In this document: positions 4,734-5,613 of the stretch, one piece after another
Numbering within the stretch: the first letter of the stretch is position 1
Layout of the letters: each line of letters begins with the position of its first letter
Assembly: GCA_001507935.1 (NCBI GenBank)
Contig: LGET01000110.1
Span: 1-5,613 of the forward strand
DNA: 5,613 nucleotides
Direction of reading: 5' to 3'
DNA from: Thermococcales archaeon 44_46
GTDB taxonomy: Archaea > Methanobacteriota_B > Thermococci > Thermococcales > Thermococcaceae
The notes under the pieces: model-generated
The model's database searches: none
Told to the model about the DNA's origin: nothing
Seen by the model: only the letters and a program-made list of their open reading frames with translations
Translations under genes and position numbers: made by a program

Positions 4734-5375
4734 ATGTTTGGGGAATATGAGCTAAAGACCCAGTTCATCAAGGTTGGCGATAAAAAAATCCACCTTCTTG
4801 AGGAAAAAGAAGGGGTAATCCGGTATAGGCGGGATGATGTAGAGAAGCTCATCAAAAACAACGGAGAAAAGCTTAAAGTTCTCCCTTCTCCAGCCCTCGG
4901 CTACGGTGTGAGGCTTCTCATGGTGAGGTTCAGAGAACCCGTTGTGATACCTCCTCGAGATTCAATAATGGGGTTTGTTGAGGCCCCGGTGGAAATTGAT
5001 GTTAAGGTTGGTGACTTAAGCGTAGACCATTTCATAGTCGGAAAAGAGAAGTATGCTCTGTATGGTACGTTGGAAGCTGGTGTAGTCTGCCGCTATCACG
5101 TTAGTTCCTTTTACACGAAAGAGCCAGACGCAATGGGAATTGCAAAGCTTATAATCTCTAACCCCTCGCCTGAGTGGAAGTCTTTAGAGAGGATTGTAGT
5201 TCCAATACGGGGAACCTCGATGTACTATGAGAGCAGAAAAGCCTACTATCCCCTTGTAGTTGTCACGCTCAAAAACCACAATCCTGAGATTAACAACACA
5301 GGAAGGCCACCAAAAGAAGGGCTATCCGGAGTTGGACAGGGGTTATCTCTGCCAAACTTCCTAATGAGGTGGTGA
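4734..5375 (+). CDS. DUF432 family protein
   Basis: I recognise this 213-residue product as DUF432, a conserved archaeal family without a known function. The protein is soluble and mostly beta-stranded: EYELKTQFIKVGDKKIHLLEEKE at the start, a REPVVIPPRDSIMGFVEAPVEIDV segment around 67-91, and a KAYYPLVVVTLKNHNPEINNTG strand-turn near 169-190. It has no signal peptide or membrane helix, and the C-terminal tail is rich in Gly and Pro. No catalytic signature is evident. The ATG at 4734 is supported by the TATA box 25 bases upstream and the absence of any RBS, implying leaderless translation. The next gene, an MscS-like channel, starts two bases after the stop codon with its RBS inside this gene, so the two are cotranscribed. 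That context suggests a cytoplasmic accessory or regulatory partner of the channel, which is inference from gene order only. Confidence 0.85.
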   Translation: MFGEYELKTQFIKVGDKKIHLLEEKEGVIRYRRDDVEKLIKNNGEKLKVLPSPALGYGVRLLMVRFREPVVIPPRDSIMGFVEAPVEIDVKVGDLSVDHFIVGKEKYALYGTLEAGVVCRYHVSSFYTKEPDAMGIAKLIISNPSPEWKSLERIVVPIRGTSMYYESRKAYYPLVVVTLKNHNPEINNTGRPPKEGLSGVGQGLSLPNFLMRW

Positions 5376-5377
5376 GA

Positions 5378-5613
5378 ATGAGCACAGTAAACACAACTTC
5401 CCTCTGGGAACAAGGCATACTCGGAGAGCGGGTCTTCCTCGCCCTAACTTTGGGCGCTGTTGTAAAAGCAGTTTTAGTCCTTGTGGTTGGAGTTATTATG
5501 GCAAAGCTCCTTAGGAAGTATCTTCTTAATTTCTCAAGGAGTACCAAGTACGTCTGGATAGTTAACGAGGACACTGCATCGACGCTTTATAATCTAATAG
5601 TGGTTATAGCTCT
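5378..5613 (+). CDS. MscS-type small-conductance mechanosensitive channel (N-terminal part, cut by the window end)
   Basis: Seventy-eight codons are visible and the frame is still open at the window edge. Residues about 18-43 (from RVFLALTLGAVVKAV to VGVIMAKLL) form one strongly hydrophobic membrane helix. It is followed by a basic cytoplasm-type stretch (RKYLLNFSRSTKY), and a second helix is beginning at TLYNLIVVIAL. Helix, positive loop, helix near the N-terminus matches the start of MscS-family channels, which relieve osmotic pressure by opening under membrane tension. The pore helix TM3 and the cytoplasmic vestibule that would prove this are beyond the window. The ATG follows GAGGTGGTGAG, a good RBS embedded in the end of the DUF432 gene. 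The two-base gap to that gene signals an operon. The identification leans partly on the DUF432 neighbour, so it is likely rather than certain. Confidence 0.7.
   Translation, partial: MSTVNTTSLWEQGILGERVFLALTLGAVVKAVLVLVVGVIMAKLLRKYLLNFSRSTKYVWIVNEDTASTLYNLIVVIA

Noticed and set aside
5290..5574. Minus-strand frame opposite the DUF432/mscS junction
   Set aside because: It is Thr/Arg-rich shadow coding, with the + strand well explained by two conserved genes and an embedded RBS.

Overview
The window looks like a hyperthermophilic euryarchaeon of the order Thermococcales (Thermococcus or Pyrococcus). The reasons are AGG-rich arginine usage, Shine-Dalgarno sequences of the GGAGGTGA type, TTTAAA/TTTATAT TATA boxes about 25 nt before inferred transcript starts, a genomically encoded tRNA CCA end, and the protein families present (Thermococcales-style tyrosine integrases, DUF434/DUF5616, DUF432, MscS). 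Genus and species cannot be settled from the sequence alone.

The window spans the right-hand junction of an integrated element. Left of about 3139 is mobile DNA: an unrecognised 230-residue protein (1-693), a tyrosine recombinase on the + strand (857-2101, 'int1'), and, convergent with it, the C-terminal part of a second, related integrase (int(C), minus strand, 2140-3138). Int(C) runs in frame into a 48-bp block that is the 3' part of a tRNA-Gln(CUG) gene, from anticodon stem to CCA (3092-3139). The 5' half of that tRNA is absent. This is the expected structure of an attR made by an SSV-type integrase, whose own gene carries attP and is split on integration. The intact tRNA and the int(N) fragment should lie to the left, outside the window.

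Right of 3139 is ordinary chromosome. An HD-superfamily phosphohydrolase gene (3220-3990) has its own TATA box and strong RBS. It overlaps by one base a DUF434/PIN-like gene (3990-4658), forming a two-gene operon. A second transcription unit begins with a TATA box at 4705-4711 that predicts a nearly leaderless mRNA. It encodes a DUF432 protein (4734-5375) followed after 2 nt by the start of an MscS-type mechanosensitive channel (5378 to the window end).

The most noteworthy points are two paralogous integrases tail-to-tail in one element, the apparent lack of the His/Lys motif II residue in int1, and a GC-rich, tRNA-acceptor-like hairpin in front of int1 that might be a decayed second attachment site. 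Others are a terminator-like hairpin inside the int1 reading frame, and two conserved but functionally uncharacterised gene pairs (HD + DUF434; DUF432 + MscS). I see no CRISPR array, IS element, complete tRNA or rRNA. No gene-free stretch exceeds about 165 bases.
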